Below are positions 38,860 to 48,215 of a DNA stretch of 64,000 nucleotides, piece after piece. Below the pieces are notes generated by a model. The model saw only the letters and a list, made by a program, of their open reading frames with translations. It was not told the DNA's origin and made no database searches. The stretch covers positions 16,010 through 80,009 of the forward strand of contig CACYRK010000012.1 in assembly GCA_902776835.1 (NCBI GenBank), given 5' to 3'. Each line of letters begins with the position of its first letter. Position 1 is the first letter of the stretch. A program made the position numbers and the translations under genes. This stretch comes from an uncultured Bacteroidales bacterium (GTDB lineage: Bacteria > Bacteroidota > Bacteroidia > Bacteroidales > Muribaculaceae).

Positions 38860-38878
38860 TAAAATGAACGTTTTGCTT
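38845..38878. terminator. Terminator of cassette A
   Basis: A 10-bp stem AAGCAAAACG (38845-38854) and complement (38869-38878), 14-base loop, continued on the minus strand by CTTTTTTTG. It lies 48 bases after the stop of the amidase gene at 38927. Confidence 0.8.
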
Positions 38879-38926
38879 TATTATCATTAAATTTTCTGGA
38901 TTTTCGCCCGTTGCCTTCCGAGGAAA

Positions 38927-40036
38927 TCATTTTCCGCCAGCGGGGACGAAATCGAGGTCGTCGTCGATTTGGTAGCCGTCGGCAGGTTGTCCGCCAGCAT
39001 CGATGACGATGGGCTCGGGCGCAGGCGGCGTCCAGTGGAAGTTGGCGTAGACTGTGGCATTAGCCTTCACGGTGATGTCCTGCGACAGCGGGTTGCCCTC
39101 GATGTTGGTGCTTACGCGATAACGGCCGGGCTTGAGGTTCTTGAACACGTACACGCCGTTGTCGCGACGGTCGGTGTAGAGCGATGCCACATGGCGGCCC
39201 TGCGCGTCGGCAAGCACGACGTTGGCACCGTTGACCGGGCGGCGGCGCTCGTAGCCGTCGTAGAGGTCGGGAGCGTCGACATAGACAATGCCCGCCAGCG
39301 TGCCACGGTTGTAGTGCGAGGAGCGCTTGAAGTAGTCGTCGATGCCCAGGCTCTGGTTCCATCCCTCGAGCCAGCAATAGTCGGCATTGAGATAGCGCAG
39401 ACGCTCGGTCTTGAAGTCGTGAAACGCGCCCTCGCTGAGCATACCGGGCAACTTATTGAATGTGAGCACGCCCAGGCCAACCTTGTAGCCCCAGTTGTAG
39501 AACGACCAGTCGCCGGCAATCTTTGGCGACTCGCGGTTCCACCACGACACCTTGTTGGCATAGAGATGGCGCATCACATGCTCGGCAATCTCGTCGCTGC
39601 CGTCGACAGCCGGGTCGCGCGTAAAGCCACGGTAGAGCGCGAGCGGCCAGTTTTGCGATGGCTTGCTGCCGGTGTCGTTGCTGTGCACGGCGAAGAAGAG
39701 GTCGGCGCCGCTGGCATTTGCCATGGCGACGATTTCATAGAGGTCGAGGTCGTCGGCAGTGTGATTGTCTTTGCGAGTGAGAATCACGTCGTAGCCCTTG
39801 GCCTTGAGGCACTCGGCCAGCGCCAGGCCCGTCGAGAGGTTCGACTCGCTCTCATAGTAGTCGAGGCGGCGGCCCTCGCCCTTGACGTAGATGGGCTCGT
39901 AACGATCGTCCTTGTCGTGGCCTCCATGACCCGGGTTAACGAATACGCGCGGACGATCCTGCGCCTCGGCCACGGTGGTGGCCAGCGAGAGCGTCATGGC
40001 GGCGACGATGCTATATAATGCTATGCGATAGTTCAT
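38927..40036 (-). CDS. Secreted N-acetylmuramoyl-L-alanine amidase (cassette A)
   Basis: 369 residues, signal peptide about 1-25. Amidase_3 domain at about 28-255: NPGHGGHD (H37), YESESN, FAVHSNDTG and MLSEGAFHDF give the zinc ligands and catalytic Glu. A carboxypeptidase-like Ig domain follows (RPVNGANVVLADAQGRHVASL...LKPGRYRVS), and a short acidic tail without the sorting domain found in its paralogue at 35457-37880. Start overlaps the stop of the propeller gene as ATGA, so the two are coupled. Confidence 0.88.
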   Translation of the reverse strand: MNYRIALYSIVAAMTLSLATTVAEAQDRPRVFVNPGHGGHDKDDRYEPIYVKGEGRRLDYYESESNLSTGLALAECLKAKGYDVILTRKDNHTADDLDLYEIVAMANASGADLFFAVHSNDTGSKPSQNWPLALYRGFTRDPAVDGSDEIAEHVMRHLYANKVSWWNRESPKIAGDWSFYNWGYKVGLGVLTFNKLPGMLSEGAFHDFKTERLRYLNADYCWLEGWNQSLGIDDYFKRSSHYNRGTLAGIVYVDAPDLYDGYERRRPVNGANVVLADAQGRHVASLYTDRRDNGVYVFKNLKPGRYRVSTNIEGNPLSQDITVKANATVYANFHWTPPAPEPIVIDAGGQPADGYQIDDDLDFVPAGGK

Positions 40037-40932
40037 TGCTGTGCGGGTATGTTAAGTGTTATAACGCGAATCTTTCCCTTATTGGTGGTGTACACCACCT
40101 TGTTGCCCGACACCGAGGGCTGGATGGCACGGTCGCCGTCGGTGATGGCACGCACGCTCGATCCGTCGGCCTTGATAAGGTAGATATTATAACTGCGGTA
40201 GTCGGGGTTGTTGCTGCTGCGCATGGCCACCAGGTAGTCGTCGTTGATCCAGCATGGCATGAGGAACTTGCCCAAGCGGGCGAGCACCTTGCCGCTGAGA
40301 TCGGTCACGTAGAGGCCCTTGCCCACAGCCTCAAAGACCACCTTGCGGCCGCTGGGCGACACACTGGGCCACAAATACATGGGGCACTCGCCGGCGGGCG
40401 AGGTCATGCGCTCACGGCCGTCGGGCATGACGACGTAGAGGCGCGGCCCGCGGGCATAGGCGAAGGGCTTATTCACGCGGCCAATCACCTTGCGGTCGCG
40501 CTCGCCGAGCATCACCAGGCCGTCGCCGGCCGGGATGGCCTGCACGGCACCGTGTTGCGCGGGCAGCACAGTGGTGGTTTGCCCGGTGGCGGGGTCGTAG
40601 CAGTGCCCGGTGCGGTGAATGAGGTTGCCACGCACGCGCTCCTGGGTCACATAGTAGACCTTGCCGTCGGGGCCAAAACGGGCATCGAAACCGGGATAGC
40701 CTTTGCTGGCTATGGTCGTGGTGCGGTTGCCGGTGGAGTCCATCTCCAGGATTTTCAGGTTTACGGCATCGGTGGGCGCGTACACCAACTTGGTGCCGTC
40801 GGGGCTCAACTGCGGAAAATATCCTCCGGCATCGACCAGCGTAACGGTCGACTGAACGTATACCGACTGGCCCATGGCGGCAAGCGCCACCACAGCAGTC
40901 AGGGTGATGAATATGTGTCGCAGAGTAGTCAT
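40033..40932 (-). CDS. Secreted TolB-like beta-propeller protein (cassette A)
   Basis: 299 residues from the ATG at 40932, which begins a good signal peptide (MTTLRHIFITLTAVVAL...); an in-frame ATG further up at 40965 lies upstream of the -7 box position and is less likely. Blades such as FPQLSPDGTKLVYAPTD, DARFGPDGKVYYVTQ, PSVSPSGRKVVFEA and KVVYTTNKGKIRVI mark a PD40/TolB propeller. No catalytic motif. Translationally coupled to the amidase gene that follows (4-base overlap). Paralogue of 37898-38785. Confidence 0.8.
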   Translation of the reverse strand: MTTLRHIFITLTAVVALAAMGQSVYVQSTVTLVDAGGYFPQLSPDGTKLVYAPTDAVNLKILEMDSTGNRTTTIASKGYPGFDARFGPDGKVYYVTQERVRGNLIHRTGHCYDPATGQTTTVLPAQHGAVQAIPAGDGLVMLGERDRKVIGRVNKPFAYARGPRLYVVMPDGRERMTSPAGECPMYLWPSVSPSGRKVVFEAVGKGLYVTDLSGKVLARLGKFLMPCWINDDYLVAMRSSNNPDYRSYNIYLIKADGSSVRAITDGDRAIQPSVSGNKVVYTTNKGKIRVITLNIPAQQ

Positions 40933-40962
40933 AATTGTCGTGTGTAATGAAAAATGCGGCTG

Positions 40963-40970
40963 CAAAGTTA
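40963..40970 (-). promoter_or_regulatory. -7 box for cassette A
   Basis: TAACTTTG on the minus strand, 30 bases before the ATG at 40932, a perfect TAnnTTTG. No convincing TTTG is seen about 20 nt upstream, so only the -7 element is called. Confidence 0.5.
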
Positions 40971-41040
40971 CGGATTTTACGCCGATTGGCTATGCTCATG
41001 CAACGAGAATTGTCATTTTTTAAGTTTGGTTATAATATTG

Positions 41041-41087
41041 ACACACAGCGTGCGGCACAAAAAACTGAGGTGCAGCACGCTGTGTGT
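41041..41087. terminator. Hairpin after the DUF4886-dockerin gene
   Basis: A 13-bp perfect stem ACACACAGCGTGC (41041-41053) and complement (41075-41087) with a 21-base loop, 18 bases past the stop at 41105. There is no long T-run on the minus strand, so termination is probable but not certain. Confidence 0.6.
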
Positions 41088-41104
41088 GAATAGCCGTAAA
41101 AAAG

Positions 41105-42241
41105 TTACCGGCCCAGTATCAGGTTTATCATTATGTTGATGTCGTTGCCGTCGACGACACCGTCGCGATTGATGTCGGCAGGGTCGTCGGGCTGCGTCTC
41201 AATCTTTCCGAGCACAGTCGAGAAGATGATGTTGAGGTCGGCGCCATCGATGTAGCCGTCGGCATTAACATCCTCGGGCTCAGGATACTCTGGCAGGGGC
41301 CACACGGGAATGGTGCGCTCATAAGGATGCGCCATGGCATCGAGGGCGCAAATCTTGCCCCACTTTCGCGAGCGCTCCCCCACCCCGTATACCACGCCAC
41401 GCTGGTCGGGGCGACGAATCGTCAAGAGCCAGTGGTTGGTCACATCAAAGTTTTCGCTCCACAGGTCGTACTCAATGCCCAGGTCGTCGAGGATGGTCAT
41501 GGCGGCAATCCAGTTCTCAATAAGACAAGGCAAGCCCTCCTGCAGGTGCATGCCGTCCTTGCTCAAGTGGCCGTAGTCGCCCATGGCGTCGAGATCCGAA
41601 GCACGCGCGTTCTGGATGCCCGTGCCACACGGCATGATGATGTCGATGGGTGTCTCGTCGATCACGCGCCTGGAGCACGCCGCCACGTCGTAGAACATGT
41701 TCAGGCTGGAGCCGTCGGGCAGGCGGTGGTAGCCGTCGGCATACGATGGCGTGAGCATCCAAATGTACTTCTTCTGCGGATTGGTAGCCAATGAGTCGAT
41801 CCAGTGCATAAGCAAGTCGAGGTAAGGCTGATACAGGTCGTAGTCGCGGCTTTGTGAACTCACCTGCTGCAAGATGATGTAGTCCCACGGCTCGTTGCGC
41901 ACGGCATATTTGATGCCCACGGCGTACTCTGGGTACTCCTGGAACCATCGCTCGCGGTTCACGGTCTTGTAATAATGTCGGTAAGGCCTTCCGACCTGCA
42001 CTGCCGTCTCCCAATGCCACTGCAGGCCTGAGCCGCTGCCGCACAGCACGCCCAGTGTCATGTCGACATCGGGTGCCAGGCTGTGGATAATCCAGGGTAA
42101 GTAGCCGAAAGCGTCGGTCGAGAAGCTGTTGCCAATCGACAGCACACGCACCTCGCGCCCTTGTGCGGGCAGGGCCGCCGCAGCAACGAGCAGCAGCGCG
42201 GCCAGCGATTTCACGACGTGATTAAAGCTTGACATATTCAT
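41105..42241 (-). CDS. Secreted DUF4886 (SGNH-like) protein with C-terminal dockerin-like repeats
   Basis: 378 residues, signal peptide about 1-28. The DUF4886 domain starts with RVLSIGNSFSTDAFGY, where GNSFS has the nucleophile Ser of SGNH folds, then WDYIILQQVSSQS and KDGMHL with the paired Asp/His. The last 60 residues hold two calcium-loop segments, DVNADGYIDGADLN and DINRDGVVDGNDIN, a type I dockerin-like module. The natural substrate is unknown; an esterase activity is inferred from the fold. It is 60 bases downstream of nuoN but a terminator intervenes, so it probably has its own transcript. Confidence 0.78.
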   Translation of the reverse strand: MNMSSFNHVVKSLAALLLVAAAALPAQGREVRVLSIGNSFSTDAFGYLPWIIHSLAPDVDMTLGVLCGSGSGLQWHWETAVQVGRPYRHYYKTVNRERWFQEYPEYAVGIKYAVRNEPWDYIILQQVSSQSRDYDLYQPYLDLLMHWIDSLATNPQKKYIWMLTPSYADGYHRLPDGSSLNMFYDVAACSRRVIDETPIDIIMPCGTGIQNARASDLDAMGDYGHLSKDGMHLQEGLPCLIENWIAAMTILDDLGIEYDLWSENFDVTNHWLLTIRRPDQRGVVYGVGERSRKWGKICALDAMAHPYERTIPVWPLPEYPEPEDVNADGYIDGADLNIIFSTVLGKIETQPDDPADINRDGVVDGNDINIMINLILGR

Positions 42242-42250
42242 TAAAAATTA

Positions 42251-42284
42251 TGGTGCCTCGCGACTGCATAGCCATGAGGCACCA
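42251..42284. terminator. Terminator of the nuo-atp operon
   Basis: A 9-bp stem TGGTGCCTC (42251-42259) and complement (42276-42284), 16-base loop, followed on the minus strand by ATAATTTTTA. It lies 17 bases past the nuoN stop. Confidence 0.75.
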
Positions 42285-42300
42285 CATTGTTATTCAGTTA

Positions 42301-43761
42301 TTAGCCAATGGCGGGAAAGAAACTCGCCATGCTGGCCGTAGTCTGGTTGAGGAAGGCATAGATGCCACTTGCCAGACCCACTGCGATGATACCCATCACG
42401 CAGATAGTGAGGCCCAGTTCCTCGGTCCAGTGACTGTCGATGTAAGGCACTGCGCAGTCGTCCTGACGGATGAACATTGCCTTGACCACCAGCAGATAGT
42501 AGTAGAGCGAGATGATGGTGTTGACCAATGCGATGAACACCAGCACATAGATTGCCACCGTGCCCTGGTTAGCAGCCCCCATGAAGATGAAGAACTTGCT
42601 GAAGAAGCCGGCGAACGGCGGAATGCCACCCAACGAGAACATGGCGAGCATCATGGTGAAAGCCAGCCAGGGGTTGGTGCGGAACAAGCCGTTGTAATCG
42701 TCCATCGTCACCTTGCCGGTAGCGCGCTCGATTACGGCAATCACGCCGAAGGCGGCAAGGTTGCTGAAGATGTACACCAGCACATAGTACATCATCGACG
42801 CCATACCCACCGTGCTGTAGGCAATCACGCCAAGCATGATGTAACCGGCCTGCGAAATCGACGAATAAGCGAGGAATCGCTTGAGGTTGCGCTGACGCAT
42901 GGCAAACAGGTTACCGATGGTGATGGTGAGCACGATGATGGCATAGAGCATCCACTCCCACACTTGCGAGTAAATCGAGCCAAACGCCTGCACCAGGATA
43001 ACCAGGAAGGCAAATGCCGCGGCACCCTTGCTGATAACCGACAGGTAACTGGTAACAGCCGTCGGAGCACCCTGATAGACGTCGGCAGTCCACTGGTGGA
43101 AGGGCACAAGCGAGAGTTTGTAACCCACACCGGCGATGACAAACGCCACAGCGACAATCAGCAGCGGGTTGGCCGTGGTGACGGCCATTGCGATATCGTT
43201 GAAGTAGAGCGTGCCGGCCAAGCCGTAAACAAACGAAATGCCGAGCATAAAGATTGCGCTCGAGAATATCGCGGTAAATACGTATTTTGCTGCCGCCTCA
43301 CGGCTCTCGTAGTAGCGCTTCTCGAAGGCCGCCAGTGCCGCGATGGGCAGCGAAGCGGTCTCCAGGCCGATGACAAAGAGCAGGAAGTGGCGCGACGAAA
43401 TCATCAGGAACATGCCGAACAGAGTGAGCAGGATGAGTTCATAGAACTCGCCGCGGCGCACACTCACGAAGTCGTCGTTGGTCCACTTCACAGCCTGCAG
43501 TAGCACGATAAACACACCCACGTTGAGCACATTCTTCATCACCCACGTGGCCGGGGTGCTCTCGAACATTGCGCCGAAAGCCTCGCCAAAGCCCATGGGA
43601 ATGAATGCCAGAACGGTGTAGATGGCAAACAGTATCGTGGTGAACAACGGCAGCATGCGCTGCGACCGTTGCGGCATAAAAGTGTCGTAAAGAAACACGA
43701 GCAGGAACACAAGCAGTAACCCTATTTCCTGCGGCATCATTAAAAATTGCGAATAATCCAT
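42301..43761 (-). CDS. nuoN: NADH-quinone oxidoreductase subunit N
   Basis: 486 residues with about fourteen membrane helices, an antiporter-like proton-pumping subunit of Complex I. Family signatures include GLETASLPIAALAAFEKR, KLSLVPFHQWTADVYQGAPTAVTSYLSV and LGGIPPFAGFFSKFFIF with the conserved Lys and Glu of the pumping channel. Last gene of the respiratory block, 38 bases after nuoM, and followed by the terminator at 42251-42284. Confidence 0.95.
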   Translation of the reverse strand: MDYSQFLMMPQEIGLLLVFLLVFLYDTFMPQRSQRMLPLFTTILFAIYTVLAFIPMGFGEAFGAMFESTPATWVMKNVLNVGVFIVLLQAVKWTNDDFVSVRRGEFYELILLTLFGMFLMISSRHFLLFVIGLETASLPIAALAAFEKRYYESREAAAKYVFTAIFSSAIFMLGISFVYGLAGTLYFNDIAMAVTTANPLLIVAVAFVIAGVGYKLSLVPFHQWTADVYQGAPTAVTSYLSVISKGAAAFAFLVILVQAFGSIYSQVWEWMLYAIIVLTITIGNLFAMRQRNLKRFLAYSSISQAGYIMLGVIAYSTVGMASMMYYVLVYIFSNLAAFGVIAVIERATGKVTMDDYNGLFRTNPWLAFTMMLAMFSLGGIPPFAGFFSKFFIFMGAANQGTVAIYVLVFIALVNTIISLYYYLLVVKAMFIRQDDCAVPYIDSHWTEELGLTICVMGIIAVGLASGIYAFLNQTTASMASFFPAIG

Positions 43762-43799
43762 ATCTTATTATACGATTTTCTAATTCAACACTTTCATTA

Positions 43800-45332
43800 T
43801 CACATCACTACAGGGAAAAATGCCTTCAACGCATTCACCACAGGCACAAAACTGTCGCTGATGATGTTGACGAAGAAGTTGGGGAAGCAACCAATTGCTG
43901 CCACAGCCAGGATAAGCGTGGCTGTCGACAAGCGCTCGTCCCACGAGGCATCGGTGAGTTCGCGGTGATGCTCGTTCTGCACGGCGCCAAAGAGCAATTT
44001 GGCCACCACACGCAGGATGTAGACCGCGGTGATGACAATCGAACTGGCACCGATAATGGTGAGGGTGCGGCGGAACACGTCGGCATTCTCATACGAGCCG
44101 ATGAAGATTGTCATCTCGGCCACGAAGCCACTCAGGCCCGGCAAGCCGAGCGAGGCAAGTCCGGCAAGCACATATCCCACACCCAGGTAAGGCATGATGT
44201 GCATCATGCCGCCCATCTCGCGGATGTCGCGGGTGTGCGTGCGTCCGTAAATCATACCGATGAGGGCAAAGAAGAGTGCCGTCATCAGACCGTGCGAGAG
44301 CATTTGCAGCACGGCACCGGTCATTGCCGTCTGGTTGAACATCAGGATGGCGAAGAGAACCATGCCACAGTGGCTCACACTACTGTAAGCATTGATGTAC
44401 TTGAGGTCGGTCTGCACACATGCGCTAAATGCACCGTAGACGATGCTGATGCCGGTGAGCGTGAGGAAAATCCATCCCAACTGCGCTGCGGCAAAGGGCA
44501 TCAGGTAGATAGCCACGCGGAAGCAGCCATAGCCTCCCAACTTCATCAGCACGCCGGCGTGAAGCATCGACACTGCTGTGGGCGCGCTGGCATGACCATC
44601 GGGCGACCAAGTGTGGAACGGGAACATTGCGCCAAGCACGCCGAATCCCACAAAGGTGAGCGGGAAGAGCCACATCTGCCAGTTGTGCGGAATGGCATCG
44701 TAGCGCACGATGTCCAGGATGTTCATAGTGTGAGGAATGCCCTCGGGTGTGCTGTGGAAATAGATGCCGATGATGCCAAGCATCAGGAATGCCGAGCCGC
44801 CCATAAGCATGAGCGTAAGTTTCATGGCACTATAGTTCTTGTTGCCCGAGCCCCACACGCCAATGAGCAGGTACATGGGAATCAGAGCCACCTCGTAGAA
44901 CATGAACATGGTGAACAGGTCGATCGAGATGAAGAAGCCAAACACGCCCGTGCTGAGCAAGAAGAACCACATGAAGAACTGCTTGGGAAGCGGGTTCATC
45001 TTCCACGAGGCAAACACGCCGGCAAAGACGATAAATGCCGAGAGCAAAATCATCACCACCGACACGCCGTCGACGCCAAGAGCAAGTTTGATATTAAATG
45101 GTGCATACCACATCACCGACGTCTGCAGAATCATCTCGGCCTGGTTGCCCATGCCGCGCTCATGCAGGAAGATGTAGACCAGATAAGCGGCGAGAGCCAC
45201 AAGCACGGTGGCGCCCACTGTGGCAACGGTCCGGATAGCAGCCATGCCCCTATTATTGCACACTGCCAAACCCAGCAGAGTCACCAGTGGCACAATCACG
45301 AAATAAATAAGTATGTTACTGAATATTTCCAT
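43800..45332 (-). CDS. nuoM: NADH-quinone oxidoreductase subunit M
   Basis: 510 residues, about fourteen helices. Signatures are FMFYEVALIPMYLLIGVWG with the conserved Glu, FPFHTWSPDGHASAPTAVSMLHAGVLMKLGGYG, and GLPGLSGFVAEMTIFIG. It is one of three antiporter-like proton-translocating subunits of Complex I. Gap to nuoL is 34 bases. Confidence 0.96.
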   Translation of the reverse strand: MEIFSNILIYFVIVPLVTLLGLAVCNNRGMAAIRTVATVGATVLVALAAYLVYIFLHERGMGNQAEMILQTSVMWYAPFNIKLALGVDGVSVVMILLSAFIVFAGVFASWKMNPLPKQFFMWFFLLSTGVFGFFISIDLFTMFMFYEVALIPMYLLIGVWGSGNKNYSAMKLTLMLMGGSAFLMLGIIGIYFHSTPEGIPHTMNILDIVRYDAIPHNWQMWLFPLTFVGFGVLGAMFPFHTWSPDGHASAPTAVSMLHAGVLMKLGGYGCFRVAIYLMPFAAAQLGWIFLTLTGISIVYGAFSACVQTDLKYINAYSSVSHCGMVLFAILMFNQTAMTGAVLQMLSHGLMTALFFALIGMIYGRTHTRDIREMGGMMHIMPYLGVGYVLAGLASLGLPGLSGFVAEMTIFIGSYENADVFRRTLTIIGASSIVITAVYILRVVAKLLFGAVQNEHHRELTDASWDERLSTATLILAVAAIGCFPNFFVNIISDSFVPVVNALKAFFPVVM

Positions 45333-45366
45333 ATCGTTATTATCGAATTGTTAGGACCGTTATCAT

Positions 45367-47364
45367 TTAAAATACCAACACGCATATCAGCGTAATCACT
45401 GCCAGCAGCAGCGCGCCGAGGAAGTAAACCACCACATAGCCCTGGATGCTGCCCGATTGCAGGCGACGCACACCGTAAGCGGCATGCTGTGTACCCACAG
45501 CGAGCATATTCATGAAGCCGTCGATAATAGCACGGTCGAACCATGCGATGGGCTTGCAGATGCCCTGGAAAATCACCTTGTGAGTGATAAACTGGTAGAG
45601 TTCGTCCATGTAGAAGCGCTTGTAAGCGGCCGTCCACAAGCCACGGCACGACGATGCCATGCGCTCGGGCAGCGGGTTCTCCTTGTAGTACATCTTGAAC
45701 GCGAGGCCGATGCCCACCAGGGCCACCAGCACGCTGGTGCCGGCCACCGTCCAATCGAGTTGGGTGTGCAGGTGACCGCCGTCCCACGTGACCATGTTGT
45801 GAGCCGGGACAAAGCCGGCGACAATCGAAATCACGGCCAGGATAATCAGCGGCAGCGTCATGGTCCAAGGCTGGTCCTTGGGCTCATGCTCGGTGTGCAC
45901 TTCGTGTTTATTCCAGAAGAAGATAAGGAAGTAGATGCGGAACATATAGAAGGCGGTGAGGCCGGCGACCATAGTCATCCAGATGCCCCAACCCAGGCCC
46001 TTGTTGTAGCAAGCCACGAGAATCTCGTCCTTGCTCCAGAATCCGGCGAACGGCGGGATGCCCGCGATGGCCAGACAGCCAATCAGGAAGGCGATGCTGG
46101 TGATGGGCATGTACTTGTGCAGGCCATGCATGTCGCTGTTCTCGTTGCTGTGCACGGCATGGATGATTGCGCCGGCGCACAGGAAGAGCAACGCCTTGAA
46201 CATTGCGTGTGTGAACAAGTGGAACATCGAAGCCATGTAGCCCAGGCCGTAGCCCTCGTGAATCTCGATGAGCGCGCCGTCGGCACTGCTCACGGCCAGC
46301 GACGTCATCATGAAAGCGATTTGCGAGATGGTGGAGAACGCCAGGGCGCGCTTGATGTCGCTCTGCACGCAGGCGATTGCCGCGGCATAGAATGCGGTGA
46401 ATGCACCCACGACAAGAATCACGTCCATAGCGGCCTGGCACACCACGTAGAGCGGGAACAGGCGAGCCACCAGGAACACACCGGCAACCACCATGGTGGC
46501 GGCATGAATCAGCGCCGACACAGGGGTCGGGCCCTCCATGGCGTCGGGCAGCCAGATGTGCAGCGGGTACATGGCACTCTTGCCGGCGCCACCAATGAAG
46601 ATAAAGGTCAGCGCCCACGTCATTGCCGAGCAACCCATGAATGTTGCCACTCCGGGATTGCCGATAATCGACTGTGCCACCTCGAGCGAATTGGCATGAT
46701 TCGAGCCGAACACGAGCGTGTCGAAGTCGAAACTGCCCGAGTAGTAACTCAGAATCATGATACCCACCAGGAAGAAGAAGTCGGCCAAGCGGGTGACGAT
46801 GAACGCTTTCTTGCTGGCATGGTTGGCAGCGGGCGAAGTGTAATAGAATCCGATGAGAAGATAAGACGATACGCCCACCATCTCAAAGAAGATGAAGATT
46901 TGGAACAGGTTGGTGGCAACAACCAGGCCCAGCATCGAGAAGGTGAACAATGCCAGGAAGGCATAGTAGCGCTGGAAGCCCTTCTCGGCGTTGCCGTGGT
47001 GGTCGCTCATGTAGCCCAAACTGTAGAGGTGGACCATGAACGACACCGTGGTGATTACCACAAGCATCATGGCAGCGATGGGGTCGAGCATGATGCCCAT
47101 GCGCACCACCAGCGTCTTGGTGAACGAGAGCCAGTCGGGGTTCCACACCGTGATTGCCTGGCGAACGCCGTCGACCACCTGTCCCTGGCCTGTGCCAAAG
47201 AAATAGGTCAACGCCACGCCATAAGCCAGCACGGTTGTCACCAGCATGCCCAGCACGCCCAGTACACCAGTGAGTTTTCTACTCATTTTCACCCCGGCGA
47301 GTCCTAAGAACAGGAACATAAACAGGGGGATGGCAATAACTGCGATGGTATAATTGAATGGCAT
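45367..47364 (-). CDS. nuoL: NADH-quinone oxidoreductase subunit L
   Basis: 665 residues, the largest membrane subunit. Antiporter-like core with FEMVGVSSYLLIGFYY, MYPLHIWLPDAMEGPTPVSALIHAATMVVAGVFL and AGIPPFAGFWSKDEIL, followed by the C-terminal region that forms the lateral helix HL and a last membrane anchor (YVVVYFLGALLLAVITLI). It pumps protons at the distal end of the Complex I arm. Four bases separate it from nuoK. Confidence 0.96.
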   Translation of the reverse strand: MPFNYTIAVIAIPLFMFLFLGLAGVKMSRKLTGVLGVLGMLVTTVLAYGVALTYFFGTGQGQVVDGVRQAITVWNPDWLSFTKTLVVRMGIMLDPIAAMMLVVITTVSFMVHLYSLGYMSDHHGNAEKGFQRYYAFLALFTFSMLGLVVATNLFQIFIFFEMVGVSSYLLIGFYYTSPAANHASKKAFIVTRLADFFFLVGIMILSYYSGSFDFDTLVFGSNHANSLEVAQSIIGNPGVATFMGCSAMTWALTFIFIGGAGKSAMYPLHIWLPDAMEGPTPVSALIHAATMVVAGVFLVARLFPLYVVCQAAMDVILVVGAFTAFYAAAIACVQSDIKRALAFSTISQIAFMMTSLAVSSADGALIEIHEGYGLGYMASMFHLFTHAMFKALLFLCAGAIIHAVHSNENSDMHGLHKYMPITSIAFLIGCLAIAGIPPFAGFWSKDEILVACYNKGLGWGIWMTMVAGLTAFYMFRIYFLIFFWNKHEVHTEHEPKDQPWTMTLPLIILAVISIVAGFVPAHNMVTWDGGHLHTQLDWTVAGTSVLVALVGIGLAFKMYYKENPLPERMASSCRGLWTAAYKRFYMDELYQFITHKVIFQGICKPIAWFDRAIIDGFMNMLAVGTQHAAYGVRRLQSGSIQGYVVVYFLGALLLAVITLICVLVF

Positions 47365-47368
47365 ATCG

Positions 47369-47680
47369 TTAGAATTTCAGTTTATTGATTTGGTTGATAT
47401 CCACATTCTTGATTGCCCTGAACACATTGATGATGATTGCCAGAGCGAGCGCCGTTTCGGCGGCGGCTATAGCGATGGCAAACAGCGTGAAGAACATGCC
47501 CTCAAACTGACCGGGGAACAAGAAGCGGTTGAACACTACAAAGTTGATGTCGACCGAGTTGAGCATCAACTCGAGCGAAATCATGATGGCAATCATATTT
47601 TTCCGGGTAAGGAACCCGTACACTCCGCACCCAAACATTATTATGCTTGGAATGAGATACATAAGTAAGGTAAGATTCAT
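47369..47680 (-). CDS. nuoK: NADH-quinone oxidoreductase subunit K
   Basis: 103 residues with three membrane helices, the usual size. Contains ISLELMLNSVDINFV with the conserved Glu of helix 2, and ALFAIAIAAAETALALAI with the second Glu; these line the proton channel near NuoJ. Gap to nuoJ is 18 bases. Confidence 0.95.
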   Translation of the reverse strand: MNLTLLMYLIPSIIMFGCGVYGFLTRKNMIAIMISLELMLNSVDINFVVFNRFLFPGQFEGMFFTLFAIAIAAAETALALAIIINVFRAIKNVDINQINKLKF

Positions 47681-47698
47681 AACTGGTCTCCTTTCTTG

Positions 47699-48214
47699 TT
47701 AACGACGGCGTGCGATTACCACTCCACCAATTATACATGCGAGCAAAAGCACACTCACTGCCTCGAAGGGAAGCAGATATCCAAACTTGTCGGTGCTGAG
47801 CAGCATTTGTCCGAGGCGGTCTATTGACAGGCCATCGTCGCCAATAAGTTGCTTTCCGCAGAATCCGCCATAACTGAACAGCGCATATCCGCACACCAGG
47901 GCACCGATCATCGCCACGGCCACGCCGAGCCACTTACGGTGCGACGTGATGGCTTGTGTGTCGGCACCCGGCTTGTGAGTGAGCAGGATGGCAAAGACAA
48001 ATAGTACTACGATACCGCCAGCGTACACAGCGATTTGCACGGCCCCCAGAAAATGGTAATCCATCTGGAAATACAGCGCCGCTGTGGCAAAGAGCACAAA
48101 GAGCAAGTAAGTTGCCGAGCGCAGGATTTTCCGGGTGGTGACGGTCAGTACCGAAAATGCGATAATTGCGATTGCAATTATGAAATACATGATGATATTT
48201 CCTACTGATTCCAT
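47699..48214 (-). CDS. nuoJ: NADH-quinone oxidoreductase subunit J
   Basis: 171 residues, about five membrane helices. The conserved helix 3 segment QIAVYAGGIVVLFVFAILL is present. NuoJ lies at the junction of the peripheral and membrane arms. The gene starts 1 base after the nuoI stop, so the pair is coupled. Confidence 0.94.
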   Translation of the reverse strand: MESVGNIIMYFIIAIAIIAFSVLTVTTRKILRSATYLLFVLFATAALYFQMDYHFLGAVQIAVYAGGIVVLFVFAILLTHKPGADTQAITSHRKWLGVAVAMIGALVCGYALFSYGGFCGKQLIGDDGLSIDRLGQMLLSTDKFGYLLPFEAVSVLLLACIIGGVVIARRR

Positions 48215-48215
48215 A

